A stretch of 64,000 nucleotides of DNA from Butyrivibrio sp. MC2021 (GTDB taxonomy: Bacteria; Bacillota; Clostridia; Lachnospirales; Lachnospiraceae): assembly GCF_000621605.1 (NCBI RefSeq), contig NZ_JHXX01000003.1, forward strand, positions 124,001 through 188,000, in the 5' to 3' direction. The notes below the pieces were generated by a model. It did no database searches, was not told the DNA's origin, and was given only the letters and a program-made list of their open reading frames with translations. The position numbers were made by a program, and so were the translations under genes. Shown in pieces: positions 1 to 10,600 of the stretch (position 1 is the stretch's first letter; every line of letters begins with the position of its first letter).

Positions 1-91
1 CTATCAATGCCACGCGCAGATCACTTTCCGCTATTTCTTCAGGTGAAAATAACTCACTTCTTACCTCATTCCAAGTTTTAAACTCTTCCAT
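1..91 (-). CDS. HigA-type antitoxin, N-terminal part (runs off the window)
   Basis: ATG at 91 follows an AAAGGAG box. The visible 30 residues begin MEEFKTWNEV and continue through SPEEIAESDLRVALI. This is the conserved N-terminal segment that precedes the XRE helix-turn-helix in HigA antitoxins encoded downstream of HigB/RelE-type toxins. The helix-turn-helix itself lies outside the window. The start overlaps the 3' end of a toxin remnant, the usual higBA gene order with a short overlap. Identification rests on recall of the family's N-terminal motif; because most of the gene is missing, its integrity is unknown. Confidence 0.6.
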   Translation of the reverse strand, partial: MEEFKTWNEVRSELFSPEEIAESDLRVALI

Positions 92-155
92 CTTCGCTAC
101 TCCTTTCAAGAAAATCAGCCAATTCGTACATCCTTTCCCTCTCTTCTTTATATTT
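78..155 (-). pseudogene. HigB/RelE-type toxin remnant (C-terminal tail only)
   Basis: An open frame without a start region encodes about 25 residues ending ELADFLERSSEDGRV and stops inside the downstream antitoxin gene. The tail resembles the C-terminus of RelE/HigB toxins (compare the intact toxin at 21576-21956, which ends EYLARSSGKE). Upstream in the same frame there is a stop, and no toxin body is present, so the toxin has been deleted and only the part overlapping the antitoxin remains. The assignment depends on position next to the HigA-like start and on the tail motif. Confidence 0.5.
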
Positions 156-158
156 TTA

Positions 159-178
159 TGATAACTCACAAGTTATCA
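159..178. promoter_or_regulatory. Perfect 8-bp inverted repeat, candidate toxin-antitoxin operator
   Basis: TGATAACT and AGTTATCA form a perfect palindrome with a 4-nt centre, directly upstream of the toxin remnant. HigBA systems are autoregulated through such palindromes, so this may be the operator left after deletion of the toxin body. Function is inferred from position only. Confidence 0.35.
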
Positions 179-445
179 CATAGCAAGTATGATGCAATAT
201 TCAAAAATATGCCACATGTCTGTCATTTGGGATCAGTTCGGCGAATGCCTGTGAATCCTGGAATTGTACAGATATGATAGTCCCTAGAATCGGAACTGCA
301 AGGAGAAGTATAGCATTTAGTTTTGAAATAATCAAACGAACAAAGTGTGACGTTTCCTGCCTTTCAGTATGCTTCCTGAAAGTCCATCTGATTGGCAAAG
401 AGTGTTGGTTCCTGACGTGAAACCAAAAAAGAGGAATATGAATAA

Positions 446-474
446 TTGAAATGGGGGATTGGGTGTGATAATAT
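446..474 (+). promoter_or_regulatory. Antisense-RNA promoter of type I TA-like cassette, copy A
   Basis: TTGAAA at 446-451, a 17-nt spacer and TAATAT at 469-474. The same -35 box, -10 box and 17-nt spacing recur at four other cassettes in the window (copies B, C, D-prime and D). It reads toward the truncated peptide gene at 613-663. Confidence 0.6.
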
Positions 475-623
475 AATTATTGAAAGGTGCTACCCGTATA
501 GCAACGGTTAGCCAGTTGGTTAAGTCAAAATGACCGATTCCTTGGCACATGAACCGACCCCCAAAAGTTAGACCTTAAAAGTCTCGCTTTTGGGGGTCGG
601 TTCAACAGGCGGTCATTTTTTAT
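475..623 (+). ncRNA. Putative antisense RNA, cassette copy A
   Basis: The predicted transcript starts with the conserved GGTGCTACCC...CGGTTAGCC segment and runs into a hairpin (AATGACCG...CGGTCATT) that is also the terminator of the opposing peptide gene. In this copy the terminator loop carries a 55-bp palindromic insertion (550-604). Transcription is not demonstrated; the call rests on promoter, hairpin and repetition of the layout in five copies. Confidence 0.4.
550..604. mobile_element. 55-bp palindromic insertion (IS-end / MITE-like)
   Basis: Perfect 18-bp inverted arms begin TGAACCGACCCCCAAAAG and enclose a 19-nt centre. The arms resemble the terminal inverted repeats of IS3-family elements as I recall them. 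Compared with cassette copy B (14421-14456), this stretch is an insertion in the loop of the shared terminator. It codes for nothing and looks like two element ends left after an internal deletion. Confidence 0.55.
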
Positions 624-663
624 TTTCGTGATCTTTGCTGTACTGGATTCCTGCAAAAAAGCG
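613..663 (-). pseudogene. Truncated small hydrophobic peptide gene, cassette copy A
   Basis: The frame encodes RFFAGIQYSKDHENKK and stop, matching the last 15 residues of the intact peptide at 14331-14426 almost base for base. The start codon, ribosome site and the membrane-spanning N-terminal half are missing. The conserved cassette upstream sequence (GGGAAATCCGATCAAAGATAG) directly abuts the remnant, so the deletion removed the leader and the 5' half of the gene. Confidence 0.7.
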
Positions 664-740
664 CTTACTATCTTTGATCGGATTTCCCGTTTTTTTCCAA
701 TTTATAAATTTGATTATGGGCTTCCCGGTAGTTTATTGAC

Positions 741-860
741 GGGGCAAGTAGGTACAGATAGTGACGGTTCTTGCTGTCCCATGAAGCCCTAGTCTACATC
801 CGGCGTTAGCTTACGATTCATAGGTACATCGAGAACCGTCACTACTGTCCCACCTGCCCC
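741..860. repeat. Hairpin repeat family H, copy 1
   Basis: An imperfect inverted repeat: the left arm begins GGGGCAAGTAGGTACAG, the right arm ends CCCACCTGCCCC, and both share GTGACGGTTCT or its complement. Related copies lie at 14157-14217, 16612-16665 and 17443-17564. It sits next to a cassette upstream segment (TACCGGGAAGCC), as the other copies do. No coding capacity; MITE-like or structured-RNA element. Confidence 0.65.
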
Positions 861-910
861 GGCGAAGACATTAAGCCGCGGGAAGGAAAACGGGGGATGC
901 CTTTCCCATC

Positions 911-1541
911 TGTTGCCACAGACAGAATGTCCCCGGAGGGAGGATGGATGGGAAAAATATAAATTGCGCTCCTCCTCTTGCCGAGGAGGGCTTACCTGCC
1001 GAGAGTGATGTGCCATGGGAGGATGGATATTCTCTCCTCTTTCCGGTGAGGGATACCCGGCGGGGGTTCGGCGTACCATGTGGAAATGTAAATTGCTCCC
1101 TCTCACCGATTAGGGATACCCGGCGGGACTTTAGCGTGCCATGGGAGGATGGAAATTATGAGACATTCGGGAGGCGAAGATGATTTTGGAGCACTTCAGA
1201 TTCCCAGACGGTCGATTGTTCTGAGCAACGTGAAATGAGACCGGCTGGGGAGATGAAGTGCCCAAAATCACGAGCCGGACGATGCGAATAATTTGCATTC
1301 TTCCATGGCGCGATGAAGCCCCGCCGGGTATCCCGGACTCCCATGATGCGAGTATATTTGCATTTTCACATGGTGCGACGAACCCCTGCCAGGTATCCCG
1401 GACTAGGACGATGCGAGTATATTTGCATTTTCCCATGGCACAGCGCCCTCGGCAGGTAAGCCCGGCCCCCGTTGGGAATGATGCGAGCAATTTATATTTT
1501 TCCATTCTCCCCCGGGGACATTCGTCCGGGTGGCCACAACA
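911..1541 (+). repeat. Giant modular palindrome, element 1 (three modules per arm)
   Basis: A palindrome of about 630 bp centred near 1226. The loop (TCGATTGTTCTGAGCAACG, then TGAAATGA) is flanked by a GCACTTCA.../...TGAAGTGC stem. Each arm holds about 60-bp modules of the form G(G/C)(T/A)TACC(T/C)(G)CCGG(N)GG...CCATG(N)GAAAATGNAAATT, and module types appear in mirrored order. The outermost module carries CTTACCTGCC on the left and GGCAGGTAAG on the right; inner modules carry GGATACCCGGC on the left and GCCGGGTATCC on the right. Pairing continues outward through TGTTG...CAACA and possibly to about 870-1580. It lies immediately downstream of the giant surface-protein gene. Not recognised as a described family. 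Confidence 0.85.
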
Positions 1542-1546
1542 TAGGA

Positions 1547-1575
1547 AAAGGCACCCCCGAAGGGGTGCCTTCCCT
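1547..1575 (-). terminator. Rho-independent terminator of the giant surface-protein gene
   Basis: On the minus strand AAGGCACCCC, loop, GGGGTGCCTTTTCC forms a strong GC-rich stem followed by a T-run, about 65 nt downstream of the stop codon at 1639. Confidence 0.85.
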
Positions 1576-1638
1576 TAACCTATTTGATTGATGGTGTGAT
1601 GTGTCTCTCAAATAGGGGTGGAACCATTTCTAAAGCAA

Positions 1639-4600
1639 TCACTTAGTAAGCTTCTTACCAGTAATCTTGAACGTAAACTTCTTAGATCCGCTGACAACAC
1701 CGTTTTCGGTCTCCTCACCTGCACCAACGATGTATGCAGTAGCGGTACCCTTCTTAACGTTGTTGCTGTATCCGCTGATATAGAAGTCTTCGCCAGCCTT
1801 AAGGGTCTTGCCGGAAGCAGATGTTACTGTGAAGTACTGGTTGAACTCTTCCTCAGTAATATAAATCTCAAATCCGGTAAATTCCTTTGTAAGCTTAGTC
1901 TTGCTGGTAGCTTTTACCTTAGCCTTTGCAAGGTTTGTACCAATAACAAAGTTGGCCTCTACAGCGTTTGCAAGAACTCCATCCTTAGCTGCTACCTTGA
2001 TATTGATCTCCTGACCTGCTGCAAGCTTTGTCTTCTTATCAATAGCATTGCCTTCACTATCAGATACAGTTACTGTGTACTTAGCTGCAGGAATTACGTT
2101 CTGGTTGTAGTCAACAAGTGTTACCTTAACAGCACTAACCTTTACACCTTCAGCTGCGGTAGTTGCACTGATAATTCCGTTCTCTTCAAGATCGAAAGGA
2201 ATTACTTCGAATGTAGCAACGTTCTTAACAGTCTTCTTGAAGTTGTTCTTACCTGCGATAGTGATTGATGCTATGCCGGTCTTCTTGTTGTTCTTGAAGG
2301 TAAGCTTGTAATCCTGGCCCGGATTCATCCAGTATTCGAACTCTCCGTCGCCATCGCCGTCGAACCAAACCTGTACGTCAGGTGTTGCGCCCTTAGCTGC
2401 CCAAGCCTGCTTAGCATCTTTCTCTTCACCATTTACAAGAACCTTGATGTTAGAAGCTGTAAGAGTAGCACTACCGATACTGAACTTCTTAGCCTTTACT
2501 GCGGTCTTTCCGGTTGAAGCATCTGTTGCACCGATAAGAGCAAATGTTGCTGAACCCTTATTGATGTTGTTCTCACATGTCCAAGGTGCAGGAAGTTCCT
2601 TGCCGTCTGTTGTTGTGTAGTTGCCGTCTTCATACTGATATTCAACTCCGTCAACAAATACGGATGCAGGATACTGCTTCTGTCCGTTAAATACATATTT
2701 TGCCTTAGGAAGTTCAAGTTTAAGTGCACTTACGTCTACAGGTGTCTCATCCTTATCATAAGGACTTACGATCTTAAATGTTGCTCTTGTTTCCTGCTTA
2801 TCATAGTTGCCTTTACCTTTAACTATGATTGTAGCAGTACCAACCTTAACGTTGTCTACATACTTAACTGTGTAATCAACTTTATTTGCAAGAGTTATAT
2901 CACGCTCTGCATCATATACTTCGAATGCAGGCTTGATAGCTGAACCTGTTACTACGAACTCATCGTCAGCGGAGATACCTACAATGTAGATACCCTTGCC
3001 ATTTGAGATATCCTCGTTAGGAATTTCCTCGCCGGCATCATCTCTGAGCTCATAAACTGAATCACTGTAGAATTCACCGTCAAAATCGAAGGATGCAGCC
3101 CATGTCCACTTCATTCCGCTCTTAGTAGCTAAAACAGTGTCAGTGAATACCTTAGTATGAGGTTTCTTGCCTTCGTTACATGTAAGTGTAAGAGTTACTT
3201 CCTTCTTATCAGTGCTGCCTTCAACTGCTTTCCACTCCCATTCAGCTTTCCAAACGTGTGCATGAGGCTGTACTTCGTTACCATTTGCATCAAGGTAAAC
3301 TGCATCACTGAGATCCTCAACTGTTGTGCCGAAGCTCTTGAAGGATGCATATGCCTGGTATGCTGTGATAGCGTCTTCGCCTTCACCTTCAGTCTGGATT
3401 GACATGTACTGAGAAGCTGTTGTATCTGTCTCAGATGCACTTACTGTAAACTCTCTTGTCTTATTATCCTTAGATGTAAATACTACAGTTGCTGAAACAT
3501 AGGTCTTGCCATCATCTGACTTCTTCCATGTCCACTCAGCCTTAGCCTTCTCGAATGGAACAGGCTTATCAACTTCGTTACCCTCTGCATCGAGGTACTT
3601 AACTGCTGTTGCACTGATTGTTTCACCCTTACTTACGAATGTAGCTGTTGCTTCATAAGTTGTGATGCCTTCCTCAGTTGCTACTGCCATAGCAGAAACA
3701 GGAACTTCTACAGTCTTCTCTCTGCCATCGGTTGCTGTAAACTTAGCAGCTGCCTTTGTGAATGTTAAGCCATCATCTGACTTAGTCCATGTCCACTCAG
3801 CATCGCCTGCTACTACAAAGAGTGAATCCTCATAGTTAACAGTTACTTTCTGCTCGTTTGCAAGAACTGCTTCATATGTGTAGATGCCGCCTTCTGTTGC
3901 TGTGAAGGTTACTTCCTGAGGACCAAATACGATATGGTCTTCGCAGTCACAGTTCTCATTCTTACACTTCAGTGTAAGTGTTGCTGTAAGTGTCTCTGCG
4001 TTGAAGTTCTCAACGATTGCATTCTCTACATCTACGTCATGTCCTGTAGCAGGAACTACGAACTTCTCATCATAGTCAACAGTAACTTCTTCTTTGTCTG
4101 CGCCCTTCTCATCAATATCCATGTAAGTGATGGAAATGATGTCATATCCGGACTTAATACATGTAGGAGCAACTGACTTTTCAGCGTTGCGCTCTACTTT
4201 GAGGATCTTAAGCTCTGTTACGTGAGACTCATCTCTTGTGCACTTTCTTGTAACCTTGATCTCATCTGCTGTGATCTTCTTGTCAGCATTTGCATCTGTC
4301 CAAACAAGCTTAGCAGGATTTGTAAGGTCATACTTATGTCCAAGAGGCTCGCCTGACTCTTCTTCTACATACTTGCCAACGAAAATTCTGTCATTACCAG
4401 GTGAAGATAAACCAAATATGGTTCCCTTTACAGTTGCTTCAACAGGATATGTATATCCGGCAGCCTTTTCACAAGTTGCATCAGTACCTGTTCTATCCTT
4501 ATAAGAAAGTGTTCCGTTTGCAGCTGTCTTATCTGTTCCGTCAATTACAACCTCACTGCCTTCGTAATCAGGACATCCATCCTCTACGCAGAACAGGTGA

Positions 4601-7600
4601 AGTGAAGCTGAAAGGTTACCCTTCTCATCCTTTGTCCATACCCACTTTACATACTTCTCATCAGTTACATTGCTGAGAGCATACTCATGTGTATGGAATC
4701 CTGCAACGAGTACATAATTCTTTGTAATAACCTTGTTAGCTGTAATTGCATTACCGGAAACACTACCTGCTCTCCACTCAGCCATTACCTGGCCATTCTT
4801 AATTGCTGTAGGAAGCTTGCTGTCTGCAAATACAGAACCAAGAGTTTCGCCATAAGGAATATATGCTGTAATTATTCCATGTGCATTAAGCTTATAATCA
4901 CCAGTTACGCCATATGCTTCTGCTTTTACATAATCGCTTGCAAGATCTGCTGCTTTCTCAGCATACATTGTATCAGCATCACCGAAGGTTACCTTCTCAA
5001 AGAAGTTAAATGTTACGATTGAGAAATACTTCGCATCAGCAGTACTTGTAGCCTTGCCAACACCGTCCTTCTTAGCCTTGCTAATCTCAGCATCTGTAAG
5101 TGTGATGGACTTGGTTGCGCTTGATATAGAATTGGTGCTAAGTGTCTCAATAGAAGCCTCTGTAGGAGCTGTTGTGCTATCGAATGTAACCTTAACATCC
5201 TTGCTGCCATTCTTATCAAGATCAAGTTCAACTGCATTTGAAGATTCTGTATACTTTCCACTCTTAACAAGGGAATTAAAGAGACCTGTAGCAAACTTGC
5301 TATCAGTTACATCATCCCATGTTTCAGAGTCTGAAAGTGTATTTACATTAAATGTAAGTGAAGGCTCTACTACAAATTTAACCTTTCTTGTAATAGCAGT
5401 CTTAAGGTTGCTTGCGTTAATAGTAACTGTTGTCTGATATGTTCCCTCTGATAATCCGGCCTTAGGAGCTAATGTGTAAACAACGCTCTTTCCTGCCTCA
5501 AGTTCATCAGTTGCTGTTGCAGGTGTCAATTCAACATCAGAACCGGTCTTGGAAACTGTAAGGTTTGCAATAACATCTGTTGCTGCTGTTCCACTATTCT
5601 CGATAGTGAACTCAATAGCATTAGCTGCTGCAGAATAGCCTTCTGTAAGTGTTATCTCAGTTTCTGTCTCAGGAGAAACTGTAAGAACTTCAAGAGCCTT
5701 ACCATATACTGTATAGGTTACAGGAATGATAATATTATGCTCTTCTCCATCAACGCCATCAGCATAGTGGATATTTACGAATGTATCGTACTTACCTGCT
5801 TCTGACTTCTTAGCTGTAAGCTTCAGCTTAGGAGTTGCAGCTGTATTAGCATTAATTGAGGATGAAATAGTTCCAACAGTGAGCATTGCATCCTGTGAAC
5901 CTGTAGGATACTTGCTTCCATCAGACTTAACTTCATATGCACTTACCTTGCTAATTGTAGAGTTACCTGTATTCCTTACAGTCACCTCAGCGAACTTCGC
6001 TGTTGTACCTGCAACAAAGTTATTGATCTCAATAGCATTTTCAGTAAGTGTATTATCTGCTACGAAAGTTACTCTCTTTTCTTTATCTGAATTTCCATCA
6101 TCAACTGTTACAAGATACTTGTTATCTTCAACAGTAAATGTAAGTGCAAACTCGATAGTTTCAAAATCGTCGCCGGAAATCTTAAGGGTATCTGTATAAG
6201 TATCCTTTTCAAGATTTGCCTTAGGCATTACAACAAAGTTGCTCTGGCTGTTAGCAGCTATATTAGCAGTACTGCTTCCGCTGATAACAAAATTGCTGTT
6301 CTCACTAAGTGTTGCTTTTGCAGTAACACCTGTAATAGTCAACGGATTCTTCACTGTAATAGTAGTCTGAAGACCAGTGTTTGAATATGCCTTTGTAACA
6401 GGATTATATGTGTAACCTGTTCTTGTAGCATAGTTATCACCACTCTTAAGTCCTTCTACTGTACCACGAGTTGCGTTAGCATCAGCTGCAGTATCAGAAA
6501 CCTGACTAATAAATACCTTACTTGTCTTGCCGGATGTAATTACGAAGGATACAGCCTCAGCTTCCTGTGCAGGATAAACCTTAGATAAAAGTGTTCCAAC
6601 GTACTTACCCGAATCAAGGTTAAGAAGCTTATCATTAGCATCTGTTGTTCCAGGTCCGGCTTCATCAACAGTTGCTTTAAGATTAACGGTATAAGAACCT
6701 GCGGCCTTTACTGTTCCATAGATATCAGTCTTAAGACCAACGCCGTCCTTCGCACCAATACTATCAGCTTCCTTAGTAATACCAAGACCTGTAACTGCAC
6801 TGTATGTCTTTGGTGTAAACGGAGCAGTTGCCTCGTTGGTAACATCAGCACTACCAGCATTTGAAATATAGTACTTAGTAGTTGTTGACGATCCGCTTGT
6901 TACCTTTGTACCAACTTCCTTCCAATCAATTGTCTGATTAGGAGCACCACCGGTTGCGCTAACTTCAATCTTCTTTCCGGTCTCACCCTTATAAACATCA
7001 CCGATGCTGGTATTGATATTTTCAGGCTGAGTTACAGCGAGCTTGTTAACTACTACCAATGTTGTATAGAATACAACCTCAGCAGAGTTATCAGCCTTAA
7101 CTGTGATCTTAACCTTATAAACACCGGCTGAAGGTGAACCCTTGGTTACGATATTGAAGCTCTGAGTAGCACCGCTTGAGATTGTTCCCCAAGATTCTTT
7201 GCTTACTCCGATATATGCAGTACTTCCTACATAAGGATTTTCAGGATTCTTCTTAATATCAGCTGTATCTGTTCTGTTATCTTCTGCATCCTCAACAGTA
7301 ACAGTTACATTCTTTGCAGCTTCTCCACTGCCCTTAATGTTGATAATGGCCTTATCTGATTCCTCATCACCAACGATCATTGCAGGAAGCAGATAGTTCT
7401 TGTTAGCTATTGTTTCACTAACAGGTGATGAAAGTGTAAGAACAGCATTACCGTTTACTACGATATCATGCTTAAGGGTTCTCTTAATGCTTGTATCCTT
7501 AGTATAAGTAGCTACAACTGTTACACTGTACTTACCGGCCTTTGCAGGTGTTCCGGTAATCTTTCCATCTTCTGAAAGTGAAAGGCCTTCAATTTCTCCA

Positions 7601-10600
7601 TCTGTCCAAACAAATGTAAAGTCAGATGTCTTTACTGTTCCTACAGGATATTCTACAGCATATGCAACTGTTGAAGGAGCTGCCACGCCTGCTGTAAGTC
7701 CTGTAATCTTATTTGTCTTAATAACAGGAGATGCAATAACCTCAATCTTTGCCTCAAATGCCTTGGATGCTAATGATGGAGTATAAGATGATGTACTTGT
7801 TGCATCAATTGCAGTAACAATAACACTGTACTTACCTGCTGAGGTCAGTGTCTCAGTATCTACTGCAAGTACAAATTCTTTGCTCTCACCGGCCTTAAGA
7901 TCAAAGCCTTTGCTAAGAATTTCTTCATTGATAACCTTGTTATCGTCGAATGTAAGAGTAAACTTAGATGCTGCACTATCAGAAGCTACAACCTTAAGTC
8001 CCTTCATATCGAGCTTAGTATTATTCTTAACTACTATCGCTTTCTTAACGCTGCCAAGATCCTCAACGGTTACCTTGCCGAGATCGATCTTATTCTTATC
8101 GTCATCAACTGTTACACCATTTGATGTAAGTGAAATAGCATCCTTTGCTGCAGCAATTTCAAGCTCAATTCCGCTATAGGATTTTACTACATCCGAAGCC
8201 TCTCCAGCCATCTTTGCCGTAGCCTTAATTGTGAATGTAAGTTTACCGGGCTTTGTAGGAATTCCTGACAATGTACCGGTATCCTTATCAAGTGCTAATC
8301 CGATGTCTGCAAGAGATGTTCCTGTTGCTGTGGTAGCTCCAACTACCTGGAACTTAACATTTTCTGCAGTCCATTCAATACTTTCAACGTCACTATTCTT
8401 TGTAGCCTTTGCCTGATATTCGTAGTCATATCCAACTTCTGCAGCTTCTAATTCTTCATCAGCAGCACCGGGATTAATGATCTCAATAGGATCACCGGAT
8501 ACTGTGAAGGCAAGCTGTATTGCAGTTGTCTTATATGTATAACCATCTGTTGCGAATCTGAGATACTCAGTATGTGTGGCTGCATCCAATGCTGTCTTAG
8601 GTGTTACAACTATTTCTGCTGTATCACCGGCTGCAATTGTAAATGCTGTTGTCTCAGATAATGCAAATTTAGAATTAGTTATAGCACTTCCGCCTGTTGC
8701 AGCTGTCCACAGAGATGGTGTGAGCTTAATGGAGTCCTCACTATTGTTCTTAATAGTGATAGTTCTCTTTACATCATCTGCTCCATAGCCTGAAACACCC
8801 TTCCATGCATAAACGTTATCATCTGCATAGAATTTCTTCTCATTTCCGTCTACAGTTAGATCAACTTTCCAAGGCTTTACTGCATAAGTAAATGCGATAG
8901 GCTCTAACTCATTACCGATATTATCATATGCAATAAGTACAAACATATGATTACCGATAGCAGCTGCTTCAGCCTTACCAAATAATACGTACTCAGTTCC
9001 CTGTCCAACATACAGAGGACTTCCTTCTATGCCTTTACCAAGTACCTTAATATCTGTGATATCTTGAAGCTTATCATCGTCATCAATCATGTAGTCATCA
9101 ACGTCAATACTTCCTGAGCCGCCTATAAAGGAAATTGCAACATCATCGAATGACTCACCTGCATAAATATCTCCAAGATCATAGACATCGATAGTTTTAG
9201 ATGTAGGTTCATCTCCTGGGATAGTGATGTTTTTAGTGCTAGCTTTTTCAGTAATTTCTTTGCCTTCACGGGTAACCACACTCTTTAATGCCAAGCTGTT
9301 AGTTACAGTAAAGGTACATCTTACTACTTTTGGTGTAACCCATGCTGATGATTTAATCTTAAGATCAGCTGTGTATGCTCCACCTGCTACGCCTGTATTA
9401 GTCAAGCGCTCTTTAGGACTAATTGTAAGAATTCCATCATGGTTGTTGTATAAGCTTGCACCGTCATAAGAATAGTCAAAGAACTTGTCCTGATTTTCTG
9501 CCCATTCAAACTCAAGATCTTCGATAGCAAATGATTTTGCAAGTCCGGATGCCTTTATAACAACCTCTTTTGCCTGAATATAGGAATTTTCTTTCTTTCC
9601 TGTTGTATCATCATCTACACCAAGGACCTCATATCCCATAGGTCTAGCTGCAAAACCTACAGCATTTGTTGATGTAGTTCCATCTGCAGCGGTTGATGTA
9701 ATTACAGGAGTAAAATCAGCAATAACAAAGTTGCAATTATAGTATGCCGCTTTACTACTCTCTTTATCCTTTGCTTTAATTACAAAATGCTCCTTAGTGG
9801 CTTTAGTTACGCCTCCGCCAATTTCAAGCGTAATTGTTCCACCGGCTACCGTTGCGTTAAGACCATAAGCTGTAAAGTAAGTAGTAGGATCTATTACTTC
9901 ATATTTTGATGTATTGGTCAGTTTAGCCTCAAGAGCTGCAAGGTCATCCGGATTGGCAACATTAATTAACCCATTGGTACCTTCGGAAGCATTATTTAAG
10001 TCTTTGTATATTGTCCACTCAACATTATCAAATACTGTTGTTGTTTCTCCATATGTATCCTTTGCAGTAAATGCAAAACTACCTGCAGCAGAACTTCCAT
10101 AAATGAATGAACTTATGTCAGTATCAGTCTCTGTAATACTTAAATCTGTAGCAGCCTGCTTTCTTACCCACTTAGCTGTCAGTTCAAGAACACCATTTGC
10201 AAATAATGAAGAAGGAAGAGTTGTTATATCTGCCTGATCATCTGCTACAACGGTTGTTCCATCAACTGTCCAACCTGCAAAACTATAACCAGCTTTACTA
10301 TAAGTAATTGCAGGGAGCTTTCCATTAGTAGCATTTACAACACCATCAAAATCGCTATCTACGATAGGAGCCATTGCTTCTCCTGTAGCGCCATCGCCAG
10401 GAGCAAATGTAATAGCTTTCTGAAGCTCAAGTTCAGAAAGGTCATACTCATATACAACATCAGATGTATCATAGGCTCTCCATTCTGGATTTGTTGTATA
10501 ATCTGATGGGTGTTTCAATATCTTAATAGGCTTAGATGTATCGCCAACCCACTGTACAACAATCTGATCAGTTGGATCTGTATTTTTGTACTCATCCAGA

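Noticed and set aside
201..398. 65-codon minus-strand frame with a hydrophobic stretch
   Set aside because: No ribosome site and no recognisable family; possibly a gene scrap next to cassette copy A, but not supportable. The rest of 180-440 shows nothing else.
944..1578. Open reading frames of 60-125 codons on both strands within the first palindrome
   Set aside because: They follow the repeated modules, lack ribosome sites, and their repeated peptide motifs (VRDTRRGF, IPGGASS) simply mirror the palindrome.
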